This document shows positions 26,322-34,099 of a DNA stretch of 64,000 nt, one piece after another; position 1 is the first letter of the stretch; each line of letters opens with the position of its first letter. Below the pieces are notes generated by a model. It was not told where the DNA came from. It saw only the letters and a program-made list of their open reading frames with translations, and made no database searches. Source of the stretch: Psychrobacter sp. UBA5136 (lineage in GTDB: Bacteria; Pseudomonadota; Gammaproteobacteria; Pseudomonadales; Moraxellaceae); assembly GCF_002414005.1 (NCBI RefSeq), contig NZ_DHYG01000053.1:62001-126000 (forward strand), written 5' to 3'. The position numbers and the translations under genes were made by a program.

Positions 26322-27124
26322 TGGGTTATTTTACGGGTAAAACTGTCTATATCACTGGTGCCGCCTCCGGAATCGGATTTGAGACGGCTAAGCAGCTGAT
26401 TGAGCAAGATGCCAATTTGGTGTTGTTTGATAGGCAGGCGCTCGATAAAGCGGCTATCACGCTGCAAGGCCTGAACAAAAACAAAGCTTCGATCATTAGC
26501 TATGAGTTAGACGTCACCGACGCCGATATGACAACCAAGAAAATCGCTGAGGCGGCAAGCAAGCTAGTGCCTGACATCTTGATGCACTTTGTTGGGATTA
26601 CGGGGCCTTGGACGTTTGATGAGATGAGCCAAGAGCAGTTTGAGCGCGTGCTGACGATCAATCTATTTGGCACGCGCAACGTTCTAGCAGCCATGCGTCC
26701 GTTTTTATCACGCGGCGACCAAGTCATGGTTACCGCTTCGATGGCGTCATTTACCGGCAGTTATGGCTACAGCTCTTATAGTGCCTCAAAATTTGCTATT
26801 TGGGGCATGATGCAATCCATCGCTTTTGAGTGGAAGCCTGACGGCATTGATATCACTGTCTTTGCGCCGCCACCGATAGATACGCCGCTGACCCAAGCAG
26901 AAGTTGGCGTCATGGCGCAGGCGGGCGTTGGGATGAAAAAACTGGCTGGTGAATTAAAAATTGACGATGCGGTGAAATCCATGCTCAAAGGCGTAGAAAA
27001 ACGACAGTTTTTGGTCGTGCCGGGCGTGATGGCAAATTTAATTAGATTGCAGCTGCGTTTCTTCCCCGGCAGCTGGGTCAATTGGATAGGCAACAAAACC
27101 GTCGCTTTTTCGCTTAAAAAATAA
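26321..27124 (+). CDS. Short-chain dehydrogenase/reductase
   Basis: Classical SDR of 267 residues: NAD(P) site TGAASGIGFE, active-site YSSYSASKFA with Tyr-x3-Lys, and a preceding catalytic Ser in TASMASF. The C-terminal tail (RLQLRFFPGSWVNWIG) resembles membrane-associated SDRs of lipid metabolism. The ATG at 26321 overlaps the TGA of the hydrolase gene (TGATG) and has AAGGAAA upstream, so the two were translationally coupled before the IS arrived. Substrate unknown. Confidence 0.92.
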   Translation: MGYFTGKTVYITGAASGIGFETAKQLIEQDANLVLFDRQALDKAAITLQGLNKNKASIISYELDVTDADMTTKKIAEAASKLVPDILMHFVGITGPWTFDEMSQEQFERVLTINLFGTRNVLAAMRPFLSRGDQVMVTASMASFTGSYGYSSYSASKFAIWGMMQSIAFEWKPDGIDITVFAPPPIDTPLTQAEVGVMAQAGVGMKKLAGELKIDDAVKSMLKGVEKRQFLVVPGVMANLIRLQLRFFPGSWVNWIGNKTVAFSLKK

Positions 27125-27148
27125 CGATTAACAAAAGGCTTTGCACCT

Positions 27149-27187
27149 AAAAAACGTCGCCTAACAAGAGATCAGGTGACGTTTTTT
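27149..27187. terminator. Bidirectional terminator between two SDR genes
   Basis: Fourteen-base arms (27149-27162, 27174-27187) pairing with one wobble, beginning in A6 and ending in T6, between convergent genes. Confidence 0.88.
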
Positions 27188-27220
27188 ATGACTAGCTCTC
27201 TAAACTAGCTACTTATAATT

Positions 27221-28012
27221 TTAATCTAACGTTTGCACGCCGCCACCGTTGACGAATAACGTTTGACCACTGACCCATGCAGAGATTGGCGAGGCAAAAT
27301 ACAGCATGGCGCCCGCGATATCATCGGCTTCGCCCAAACGCTTGATAGGGGTATGCGATAGCATTCTCTCTTCAATTTCAGGCGTTAGTACACTCTCTAA
27401 CGCTGCAGTGCGCGTGGCACCTGGACCGACGGCATTGATACGCACCTCAGGGCCAAAGTCGTGCGCTAGGTTTGCTACCATGTGATTGACCGCCGCTTTT
27501 GATGCCGCATAACCGCTCATATCAGGACTCTTATTCACGCTCGACATCGATGTGGTAATGACAATTGCGCCATAGCCTGAGGCTTTCATGTGGGGCACGC
27601 ATAATTGGCATAGTCGCCATGCGCTAAAGACGTTTAATTCAAAGTCGCGGCGGTAATCATCAACAGAGATTTTAAATGGATTTTCTTGGCCACCGCCCCC
27701 GCCGCCAGCGTTGTTAATCAAGATATTGACGGTGCCAAATTCCTCTACCGTTTTATCGACCAGCGCGACCAAGTCATCATCTTTTAAAATATTGCATTCA
27801 ACCGCTAAGGCTTTGACGCCATAACTTTCGATTTCTTTGGCCGCTTCATTGGCATCTGCTATTTTTAAATCAGCAATGACGATATTGGCGCCAGCTTGTG
27901 CCAAACGCAAAGCACTGGCTTTGCCGATACCGTTGGCACCGCCTGTAACTATCGCTGTTTTACCGCTTAGGTCAAATAATTCGTTAAATGCTTTTGGTTG
28001 AAAATTTGGCAT
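27221..28012 (-). CDS. SDR, 7-alpha-hydroxysteroid dehydrogenase-like
   Basis: Classical SDR of 263 residues: TGGANGIGKA cofactor site, NNAGGGGGG strand, TTSMSS catalytic Ser and YAASKAAVN. A C-terminal FVNGGG closes the fold. The glycine-rich NNAG insertion and overall layout recall HdhA, but substrate cannot be fixed. The ATG at 28012 has AAGGA six bases upstream and is preferred over the TTG two codons earlier. Confidence 0.9.
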   Translation of the reverse strand: MPNFQPKAFNELFDLSGKTAIVTGGANGIGKASALRLAQAGANIVIADLKIADANEAAKEIESYGVKALAVECNILKDDDLVALVDKTVEEFGTVNILINNAGGGGGGQENPFKISVDDYRRDFELNVFSAWRLCQLCVPHMKASGYGAIVITTSMSSVNKSPDMSGYAASKAAVNHMVANLAHDFGPEVRINAVGPGATRTAALESVLTPEIEERMLSHTPIKRLGEADDIAGAMLYFASPISAWVSGQTLFVNGGGVQTLD

Positions 28013-28241
28013 ACTCAATCCTTATAATCGTTATTATTTTTAAAAGCTACAGACTATAATATTGAACGTATTTTTTTCTGTAACTGACCAAGGATAAGTA
28101 TGCGCGGCTAAAGTCAAATGACTGTGTCAAATCATCCGTATTTTGTAACGGCGCTGTTTTAAAGTGCTGCTGTTTAACAATGCTGTTTTTTTAATATAGT
28201 CGAATCTAAATAGATCAGATACGTAGCTATCAAGTCGCTCA

Positions 28242-28307
28242 ATGAAAAGTTGTTCTTCTTGCGTGCTGTGCCTACGCCGACAGATGCTGCGAAAAACAAC
28301 TTTTCAT
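28242..28307. repeat. Dispersed hairpin repeat, copy A
   Basis: Perfect 13-bp arms (ATGAAAAGTTGTT and its complement) enclose a 40-base core with TTCTTGC, TGCTGTGCC, GACAGATGCTGCGAAA. The same core occurs at 30084-30121 between different but likewise complementary arms. CTGTATC follows the right arm in both copies. Confidence 0.8.
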
Positions 28308-28373
28308 CTCGCTGTATCGTTTTTATATCGAATGAAATATAGTGCTACGAGCGGATTTTATAAATTTTAGGCA

Positions 28374-28404
28374 TAAAAAAAGCCCCACAATGAAGTGAGG
28401 CTTT
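28374..28404 (-). terminator. tRNA-Gly terminator
   Basis: On the minus strand AAAGCCTCAC pairs with GTGGGGCTTT (one wobble, six-base loop) and is followed by seven U. Confidence 0.88.
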
Positions 28405-28426
28405 AGTGCTCTAAAAGAGTCATATT

Positions 28427-28501
28427 TGGAGCGGGATAAGAGATTCGAACTCTCGACCCCAACCTTGGCAAGGTTATGCTCTACCACTGAGCTAATCCCG
28501 C
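28427..28501 (-). tRNA. tRNA-Gly (anticodon GCC)
   Basis: Read on the minus strand: acceptor GCGGGAT pairs with ATCCCGC, D-arm TAGCTCAGTGGTAGAG, anticodon loop CTTGCCA giving GCC, T-arm AGAGTTCGAATCTCT, discriminator T and encoded CCA. All four arms close. Confidence 0.97.
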
Positions 28502-28988
28502 TAAACATCAAACCGTAATGTTGTTAACAACGACTACGTCTCGATAGGCTGGCTATTTTAGCAAATTTTCTGTACGTGTCAACAGCTTTTTTCAAATTTT
28601 TGACTAATAGCTTACGCCCTGAGCGCTTTTTAAGACAGATGCGCGTATATACTATTGATTTTAAGTAATATTTTAAAAAGCATCAATAAAGATATTTTAT
28701 TTTAAATGCTTATAGAGAATCACCAATTTTATGATATCTATATGGCGCTGGATTAAGCACTTATAAATGACATTTACAATCCTACCGCGTATTGTTACTT
28801 TTTTTGCCTTGGTTTGAGTTTGTTAACATTATTATACTTATGCCTAATGACAGTTGGCGTAAAATTTTACTGTTTAGGTAGTGTGGCGGGCGGTAGTAGA
28901 ACTTCAATAATAAACTACCCTTTGCTCTACTGTTTTGATTTCAGCTTTGTTCAACTTTACTTTTTTATTTATAGCGAGGATGTTTATT
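28502..28988. other. Divergent spacer, tRNA-Gly / M48 gene
   Basis: Holds the tRNA promoter at 28555-28582 and, toward the right, the leader of the M48 peptidase gene. An open frame from 28814 overlaps the peptidase signal sequence and is not considered real. Nothing else is seen. Confidence 0.55.
28555..28582 (-). promoter_or_regulatory. Promoter of tRNA-Gly
   Basis: On the minus strand TTGACA (28582-28577), 16-bp spacer and TAAAAT (28560-28555) give an almost perfect sigma-70 promoter about 50 bases before the tRNA 5' end. Confidence 0.8.
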
Positions 28989-29801
28989 ATGAAAAAAATG
29001 CTTACTACCACGGTGATGGCCGCATCACTATCAGCATTGTCTCTAGCGGGTTGTTCTAGCACGACCAGCACGGGGGCCGTTGGTGTTGACCGTCAGCAGC
29101 TGCTTTTGGTTTCTAGCGAGCAAGTACAGCAGTTATCAGCGCAAAGTTATAATAAAAGTATCCAAGAAGCGCGAGCGCGTGGGTTACTTGATACCAACAC
29201 AGCGCAGCTTAATCGCTTAAAAAAAATCTCTAGTCGCCTTATTGGTCAAGTGGGCGTTTACCGTCCTGATGCCGCGAAATGGAAGTGGGAAGTTCATACC
29301 ATCAAGTCTAATGAGTTGAATGCGTTTGTTATGCCCGGCGGTAAAGTCATGTTTTACACTGGCATCATCGATCGTCTAAACCTGAGTGATGACGAAATTG
29401 CTGCTATTATGGGCCATGAGATGGCTCATGCGCTTCGTGAGCACTCACGCGAGCGTCTTTCACGTCAATACGCCACCCAAACTGGCATCGGCGTAGCAGC
29501 GAGTATCTTTGGTCTCTCGCAAGGTCAAGCTGAGCTGGCAAATATCGCCGGTGATTTGGGTCTAAGCCGTCCACATAGCCGCACCCAAGAAGCCGAAGCC
29601 GATCAAATCGGTCTTGAGCTAATGGCACGTGCAGGCTATAACCCACAAGCAGCCATTAGCTTATGGCAAAAAATGCAGCGCGCCAGCCAAGGCGAGCCAC
29701 CACAATTCTTGAGTACGCACCCAACCAGTAGCCACCGTATTGCGCAAATACAATCACTACTGCCTAAGGTGATGCCGCTATATCAAAAAGCGCGTCGCTA
29801 A
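28989..29801 (+). CDS. M48 family lipoprotein metallopeptidase (LoiP/YcaL-like)
   Basis: A 270-residue periplasmic zinc protease. Lipobox LAGC puts lipidation at Cys22. Zinc motif GHEMAHALREHS has His143, Glu144 and His147, and the third ligand Glu is in EAEADQIGLELM. E. coli LoiP and YcaL are the related outer-membrane quality-control proteases. GAGGA lies eight bases before the ATG at 28989; an upstream in-frame ATG at 28935 would place 18 hydrophobic residues before the signal peptide and is rejected. Confidence 0.93.
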   Translation: MKKMLTTTVMAASLSALSLAGCSSTTSTGAVGVDRQQLLLVSSEQVQQLSAQSYNKSIQEARARGLLDTNTAQLNRLKKISSRLIGQVGVYRPDAAKWKWEVHTIKSNELNAFVMPGGKVMFYTGIIDRLNLSDDEIAAIMGHEMAHALREHSRERLSRQYATQTGIGVAASIFGLSQGQAELANIAGDLGLSRPHSRTQEAEADQIGLELMARAGYNPQAAISLWQKMQRASQGEPPQFLSTHPTSSHRIAQIQSLLPKVMPLYQKARR

Positions 29802-29860
29802 AATTTGACGCTAACATTTAATGCTAAGTAGTGTTCATAATAAATACGAACAGACGATAA

Positions 29861-29891
29861 AAGCAGAGTGCACTCTTATGGCGCTCTGCTT
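29861..29891 (+). terminator. Terminator after the M48 gene
   Basis: Eleven-base arms AAGCAGAGTGC and GCGCTCTGCTT (one wobble), nine-base loop, T run to 29896. Confidence 0.85.
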
Positions 29892-30072
29892 TTTTTGCGG
29901 GTAACTATCTGTTTTTAGCGTTACGCTATGGGACTGGGCAGCATTGGGGCTAGGCAGCTTTGCCGCATAGGTATCAGGGTCTGCTATAATGGACACAATC
30001 AGCCGTTTAAAAGGCTTAGCATCAAACTATAATTGCTACTAAATAAAATAGATAGATGCCTTAAATACGCAC

Positions 30073-30132
30073 ACTGGTATAAACTTTTCTTGCTTGCTGT
30101 GCCGATAGAGGCTGCGAAAAATTTATACCAGT
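30073..30132. repeat. Dispersed hairpin repeat, copy B
   Basis: Arms ACTGGTATAAA (30073-30083) and TTTATACCAGT (30122-30132) pair perfectly around a 38-base core: TTCTTGC, TGCTGTGCC, GATAGAGGCTGCGAAAAA. The core matches copy A closely; the arms do not, yet remain complementary. Flanks (AATAAAATAGAT at left, TATCTCTTTTA at right) recur at 47274-47322. Confidence 0.8.
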
Positions 30133-30178
30133 CTTGCTGTATCTCTTTTATCAAAACCTAACTTTATTGGGGATTACT

Positions 30179-30517
30179 ATGATGACGAATGTATCTTCTA
30201 AAACGCCGACCGCAGACGCCCTAAATCATGAGCTACAAGCTTTGCAAGCGCAGCATATTGAACTGGTTAATGAATCTATGAATCATGCCGGTTATTTTGA
30301 CGGTAAAGAAAGTCATTTTAAGCTGACCATTGTTAGCGACGCCTTTGAAGGCAAACGTCTGGTTGCGCGTCATCAGCTGGTATATGGTTTGGCAAATCCG
30401 CTGTTGACCTCGCAAGGCGGTCAAATTCATGCGCTGGCCATCCATGCTTATACGCCGTCAGAGTGGCAAGGCCAGAGCCCTGAGAGTCCGCTATGCGCTG
30501 GACAAAATAAAGGCTAG
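30179..30517 (+). CDS. bolA: BolA family protein
   Basis: A 112-residue BolA-type protein with the fold's conserved stretch FKLTIVSDAFEGKRLVARHQ, then LVYGLANPLL and IHALAIHAYTPSEW. BolA proteins pair with monothiol glutaredoxins and take part in iron-sulfur handling and stress morphology. Two consecutive ATGs (30179, 30182) follow GGGGA; both are possible. The 45 residues encoded upstream in frame from 30134 lie in repeat copy B and are not counted. Confidence 0.88.
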   Translation: MMTNVSSKTPTADALNHELQALQAQHIELVNESMNHAGYFDGKESHFKLTIVSDAFEGKRLVARHQLVYGLANPLLTSQGGQIHALAIHAYTPSEWQGQSPESPLCAGQNKG

Positions 30518-30608
30518 ATGATTTTTTAGACAAGCTTTTTTAGACAAAGGTTTTTAGACAGTCAATTTTCAAATAACGGTAGTCACCTATAATAAATACG
30601 CTGGTAAA

Positions 30609-30664
30609 TAGCACTTTTCAAACAGCATTTTTCAAACAACACTTTTCAAACAACATCTTGCAAA
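30609..30664. repeat. Four imperfect 14-bp tandem repeats between bolA and sirB2
   Basis: Units TAGCACTTTTCAAA, CAGCATTTTTCAAA, CAACACTTTTCAAA and CAACATCTTGCAAA, directly before the SirB2 ribosome site. A shorter run of TTTTTAGACA-type repeats lies at about 30523-30560. Confidence 0.85.
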
Positions 30665-30691
30665 GGGCACTCTTAAAGGAAACGGTATCCG

Positions 30692-31051
30692 ATGAAACAT
30701 CTTCACATACTGATGGCAGTACTCTTGATTGCGCTGTTTTTATACCAAAGCTATGTGGTGTTACGCGCAAACAGGCAGCCACCATTTGTCGTCAAAATCT
30801 CAACCCATATTCTCTATGCCGTTATCATTATTTCAGGGGCTGGGATGTTGGTGCAATTGATGAGTGCCAATGCGCCAGTCCAATGGGTATTTGCAAAGGT
30901 TATTTTGCTCGTTGCCGCGCTCAGCGCCAGTATTAAGGCCTTTAATCCGAGCGCGGCACCTAGCCAAACAAAAACTGGCATTCTTGTCGCAGGTATCGCC
31001 TATATCGGCATTTTAATACTTGCCTTTACCAAACCGGGTAATTTGTTTTAA
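30692..31051 (+). CDS. SirB2 family membrane protein
   Basis: A 119-residue four-helix membrane protein: KHLHILMAVLLIALFLYQSY, KISTHILYAVIIISGAGML, WVFAKVILLVAALSASI and a last helix ending AFTKPGNLF. This is the SirB2 pattern; the original link to invasion-gene expression is indirect and the function is unknown. AAGGAAA precedes the ATG by ten bases. Confidence 0.85.
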   Translation: MKHLHILMAVLLIALFLYQSYVVLRANRQPPFVVKISTHILYAVIIISGAGMLVQLMSANAPVQWVFAKVILLVAALSASIKAFNPSAAPSQTKTGILVAGIAYIGILILAFTKPGNLF

Positions 31052-31147
31052 TCATTGTAAAATGAGCTAATTTTCAATATCTTAAACGCATTTTTTTTGC
31101 TATCTTACATAAATACAAACCCATCGACGTCGCTTAATGGAGACATT

Positions 31148-31549
31148 ATGAAAACTCTTACTGCAGCAACCTTACTGGCAACAGCTGGCGTTTTTGCTCT
31201 CTCAGGCTGCGCCTCGACGGGTAGTATTACCCCGCAATATGTGCCGCCAAGCACCTATCAAAGCTATGATTGCCAAGCACTGAGCCAAGAATACAATCGT
31301 GTCAACCGCTATGTCGACGCGGCGCGCAATGAGCAATCCACCCTATCCGCCTCAGGTGTCGGCGTTGGCGTTTCCGCTGGCCGCTGGGGTATCTCGCCTA
31401 ATATCAGCTTTGGCGTGGGCAAAAGCAACAATACCAAAGCGCGCGATGCCAAATTATCGCGGCTTTATGGTGAGCGTGATGCCATTGTCCAGTCAGCCCG
31501 TATTCAGCGTTGTAGCTTTGCCAATGGCGTAAAGATTTATGGTGAGTAA
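31148..31549 (+). CDS. Small outer-membrane lipoprotein, unknown function
   Basis: A 133-residue protein with lipobox LSGC (Cys20). After it come a Pro/Tyr/Ser-rich segment, YDCQALSQEYNRVNRYVDAA, a Gly/Val/Ser-rich stretch (GVGVGVSAGRWGI), and SRLYGERDAIVQSARIQRC. The two mature cysteines (in YDCQ and QRCS) may form a disulfide. I recognise no named family, though small lipoproteins of this plan occur in gammaproteobacteria. GGAG lies five bases before the ATG at 31148. Confidence 0.75.
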   Translation: MKTLTAATLLATAGVFALSGCASTGSITPQYVPPSTYQSYDCQALSQEYNRVNRYVDAARNEQSTLSASGVGVGVSAGRWGISPNISFGVGKSNNTKARDAKLSRLYGERDAIVQSARIQRCSFANGVKIYGE

Positions 31550-31608
31550 AGCACAATTAGCCAAATTTGATGGTTTAATTTTTCACTGATTTTAAAAGCC
31601 ACTCGTTA

Positions 31609-31641
31609 AAAAGCCAATACGCAGTTAGCATATTGGCTTTT
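31609..31641. terminator. Terminator between the lipoprotein gene and trxC
   Basis: Perfect 11-bp arms AAAAGCCAATA / TATTGGCTTTT (31609-31619, 31631-31641), 11-base loop, T run. Confidence 0.88.
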
Positions 31642-31696
31642 TTATATTTAATCATGACGGGCATTTAATCATGACGAGCATTAACTCAGTCAAAGC

Positions 31697-32134
31697 TTAA
31701 ACATTTAAGCTTCTCACCCACTGCACGATTTGGTCGCTTGGTAATGCTCCAGATTGACGCGCGACTTCTTTGCCGTTTTTAAAGGCAACCATCGTCGGCA
31801 AGCTACGAATATTATAAGGTGCCGCCGCTTGTTCGTATTTATCCGTTTGTATTTTGGCAAAAACCACTTGCGGTAACTGACTGGCGGCTGCTTTAAACTG
31901 CGGCGCCATCATCAAACACGGCTGACACCAACTTGCCCAAAAATCAACGATGGTTAATACCTCATTTTTTTGAATGACCTTACTAACCGTTTGCGCGTTT
32001 AGCTCGTGCGGACTACCCGTCAATAACGGCTGACCACATTTACCGCAGTTTGGCGCTGCATTAAGCCGCGCATCGGGTACACGATTGGTGGCCTGACAAT
32101 GAGGACAGACCAGATGAGAGTTTTGTTCACTCAT
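31697..32134 (-). CDS. trxC: Thioredoxin TrxC (thioredoxin 2)
   Basis: A 145-residue thioredoxin with the zinc-binding N-terminal extension that defines TrxC: CPHCQATN and CGKCGQ give four cysteines. The active site is WASWCQPC instead of the standard WCGPC, and the cis-Pro loop reads RSLPTMVAF. TrxC is an oxidative-stress thioredoxin and can be OxyR-controlled in enterobacteria. AAAGGAG precedes the ATG. It is next to the persulfide-metabolism genes, which suits a role in reducing persulfides, by inference. Confidence 0.92.
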   Translation of the reverse strand: MSEQNSHLVCPHCQATNRVPDARLNAAPNCGKCGQPLLTGSPHELNAQTVSKVIQKNEVLTIVDFWASWCQPCLMMAPQFKAAASQLPQVVFAKIQTDKYEQAAAPYNIRSLPTMVAFKNGKEVARQSGALPSDQIVQWVRSLNV

Positions 32135-32406
32135 GATAGGACTCCTTTACAAATAACCGTGGCGAGCGCCTGAGCAACGCGCCAATAGTGAATACTGCAA
32201 TGTTTAATACTTTTTAATGAACGATAAAACGTCTAATCGCTAGTCTTATTTAAACATCTATATTGATAGTACAGACTAGCATTATGATGGCGGTGACTCG
32301 TATTGTGCTTGCGTAACGGTTTACTTTTTTTGCCTATAGCTTATTTATTAGCCTTTGATAAGTCGGCTTTGATAAACTTTGATAAACAAAGCATCCGCAT
32401 GGCTGA

Positions 32407-33273
32407 TTAAAGCGCATTGATTGGCACCTTTAGATAGCGCGTGCCATTGTCCTCGGGTTTTGGTAAGTGACCAGCGTCGATATTGATTTGTACTGACGGG
32501 ATAATCAGCCGCGGCATCTCTAGCGTGGCATCGCGGCGCTCGCGCATCTCGACAAACTCCGCTTCATTGATGCCCTCTTTGACATGGATATTACCAAGTT
32601 TTTGCGCGGCAACCGTCGTGGTTGGGCAATGCTTGCGTCCTTGACTTGGATAGTCATGGCACAGATACATGATGGTCTCATCAGGGAGCGCCAGTAGCTT
32701 TTGAATCGACTGATATAAGGTTTTGGCATCGCCGCCTGGAAAGTCACAGCGCGCCGTACCCACATCTGGAGCAAATATTGTATCACCGACAAAGACCACG
32801 GTTTTTTCATCATCAGCGGCAAGATAAGCCATATCAGCCCGCGTGTGTCCGGGTACGTACATCGCGGTGATGGTAATGCCGCCAAGCATCAAGGTCTCGC
32901 CCTCATCGGTCAAGATATCGAACTGACTGGCATCGGTATGAAAGCTGGTATCAAAGTTAAAGATTTGCTTAAATACTTTTTGTACTTCGGAGATATATTG
33001 ACCGATGACCAATTTGCCGCCAAGCTCATCTTTTACATGCATAGCCGCCGATATATGATCGGCATGAGCATGGGTTTCTATAATATAGACCAGCTTCCAG
33101 TCCTGCTCGCGCACAAACGCTATCACCTCATCAATGCTAGCCGTAGCAGTGTGTCCCGACTTGGCATCGAAATCTAATACAGGATCGATAATGGCACACA
33201 CTTGCTGCTGTACGTCAGCGAGTACGTGGGTGTAGGTTTCCGTGTCGCTATGTAAGAAAGAATGAACTTGCAT
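32407..33273 (-). CDS. MBL-fold persulfide dioxygenase-like protein (Blh/ETHE1 type)
   Basis: A 288-residue metallo-beta-lactamase-fold protein with ETHE1-like motifs THAHADH (THxHxDH), VPGHTRADM, FVGDTIFAPDVGTARCDFPGGD and LCHDYP. ETHE1/Blh proteins oxidise glutathione persulfide to sulfite with one mononuclear iron. In several bacteria blh is fused to a DUF442 domain and controlled by BigR. Here a BigR-type gene is divergent, and two DUF442 proteins are encoded separately downstream of it. GAGAGG precedes the ATG. Confidence 0.9.
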   Translation of the reverse strand: MQVHSFLHSDTETYTHVLADVQQQVCAIIDPVLDFDAKSGHTATASIDEVIAFVREQDWKLVYIIETHAHADHISAAMHVKDELGGKLVIGQYISEVQKVFKQIFNFDTSFHTDASQFDILTDEGETLMLGGITITAMYVPGHTRADMAYLAADDEKTVVFVGDTIFAPDVGTARCDFPGGDAKTLYQSIQKLLALPDETIMYLCHDYPSQGRKHCPTTTVAAQKLGNIHVKEGINEAEFVEMRERRDATLEMPRLIIPSVQINIDAGHLPKPEDNGTRYLKVPINAL

Positions 33274-33595
33274 GGCTACCTCTCTACTTTTATATGAATG
33301 TTTTAATTTTTAATGGATACTTACGTATAATAGGCGCGTCATTTATGATATTTGCTTGTCAGTAGTTTTTAGCAGACCTTGTTAGCAGGTCTTGATTATT
33401 AGCAAGCCTTGATATCATTAAGCACAATCTATTTATACATACCACTATAGCAATCGCCATACAATTTATCCATTTATATAATGTAAATAACGATAACTTG
33501 CTATCACTACCGAAATCATTGATAATTAATCATATATAGTTATATCTTCTCTATTACTTTGCTTTTTTATCCCTATCTTATATAAGGAGCTCGCT
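33274..33595. other. Divergent control region, blh-like / bigR-like genes
   Basis: Very AT-rich. A near palindrome at 33472-33488 (ATTTATATAATGTAAAT, seven of eight pairs) is a candidate site for the ArsR-type repressor encoded next to it. AAGGAG for the regulator is at 33584-33589. Confidence 0.5.
33472..33488. promoter_or_regulatory. Candidate BigR-type operator
   Basis: AT-rich 17-base near palindrome between the divergent persulfide dioxygenase-like and ArsR-type genes. ArsR-family repressors bind such dyads. Chosen by position and symmetry only. Confidence 0.3.
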
Positions 33596-33988
33596 CTGAC
33601 TACTTCAAATTCAGCATTGAGCACATCTACTAACGATACTGATGCGCCTGTATCGACCAGCGCAGCGGACTTTGCGCCCAAAGACCTTGCTGAGCAAATG
33701 CAGCAAGCCTCTATGCAAGCCAGCCAATTATTAAAATCACTCTCGCATCCTGATCGCCTGTTACTCTTATGTCAGCTAACGCAAGGTGAGTACTGCGTCA
33801 GTGAGCTTGAAGGTTTGGTTGGTGTCGGTCAGCCGAGCTTATCGCAGCAGCTTGGTATCCTGCGCAAAGACGAGCTGGTCACGACTCGCCGCGAGGGCAA
33901 GCAAATTTACTATAGTATCGCAAGCGATGATGCGTTATCGGTACTACAATTATTGTATGAGCGCTTTTGTGCTAAGACCGACAAGTAG
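33596..33988 (+). CDS. ArsR-family persulfide-sensing regulator (BigR/SqrR-type)
   Basis: A winged-helix regulator of about 130 residues: SLSHPDRLLLLCQLTQGEYC, VGQPSLSQQLGILRKDELV and REGKQIYYSI. Two cysteines, in LLCQL and ERFC, are exactly 66 residues apart, the spacing of the persulfide-sensing pair in BigR and SqrR; metal-site motifs are absent. AAGGAG is six bases before an in-frame CTG (33596), while the first in-frame TTG (33617) has no ribosome site and there is no ATG before the domain. I therefore favour a CTG start. Probably represses the divergent dioxygenase gene. Confidence 0.88.
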   Translation: MTTSNSALSTSTNDTDAPVSTSAADFAPKDLAEQMQQASMQASQLLKSLSHPDRLLLLCQLTQGEYCVSELEGLVGVGQPSLSQQLGILRKDELVTTRREGKQIYYSIASDDALSVLQLLYERFCAKTDK

Positions 33989-34018
33989 CTTGTTCGCTTA
34001 ATTTTTAGCGCTTGGCTA

Positions 34019-34070
34019 TGCTCAGTTAAATTGCTCAGTTAAATTGCTCAGCTAAATCACTTAGCCAAAT
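34019..34070. repeat. Four 13-bp tandem repeats before sulP
   Basis: TGCTCAGTTAAAT twice, then TGCTCAGCTAAAT and a diverged CACTTAGCCAAAT, between the regulator stop and the transporter start. Confidence 0.85.
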
Positions 34071-34099
34071 CAACCTTTTATACATGATGACATAATGCT

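Larger units (their letters stand above)
28013..28426. other. Spacer with hairpin repeat copy A and the tRNA terminator
   Basis: Contains a dispersed-repeat copy around 28201-28330, whose 13-bp hairpin arms are at 28242-28254 and 28295-28307, and the tRNA-Gly terminator at 28374-28404. No coding sequence. Confidence 0.65.
29802..30178. other. Spacer with terminator and hairpin repeat copy B
   Basis: Includes the M48 terminator (29861-29891), a TATAAT hexamer at 29985-29990 (with TTGCCG 19 bases upstream, weak), and a dispersed-repeat copy at about 30040-30150 directly before bolA. Confidence 0.6.

Noticed and set aside
28814..29059. ORF overlapping the M48 peptidase start
   Set aside because: Different frame from the peptidase, no ribosome site, and it covers promoter and leader sequence.
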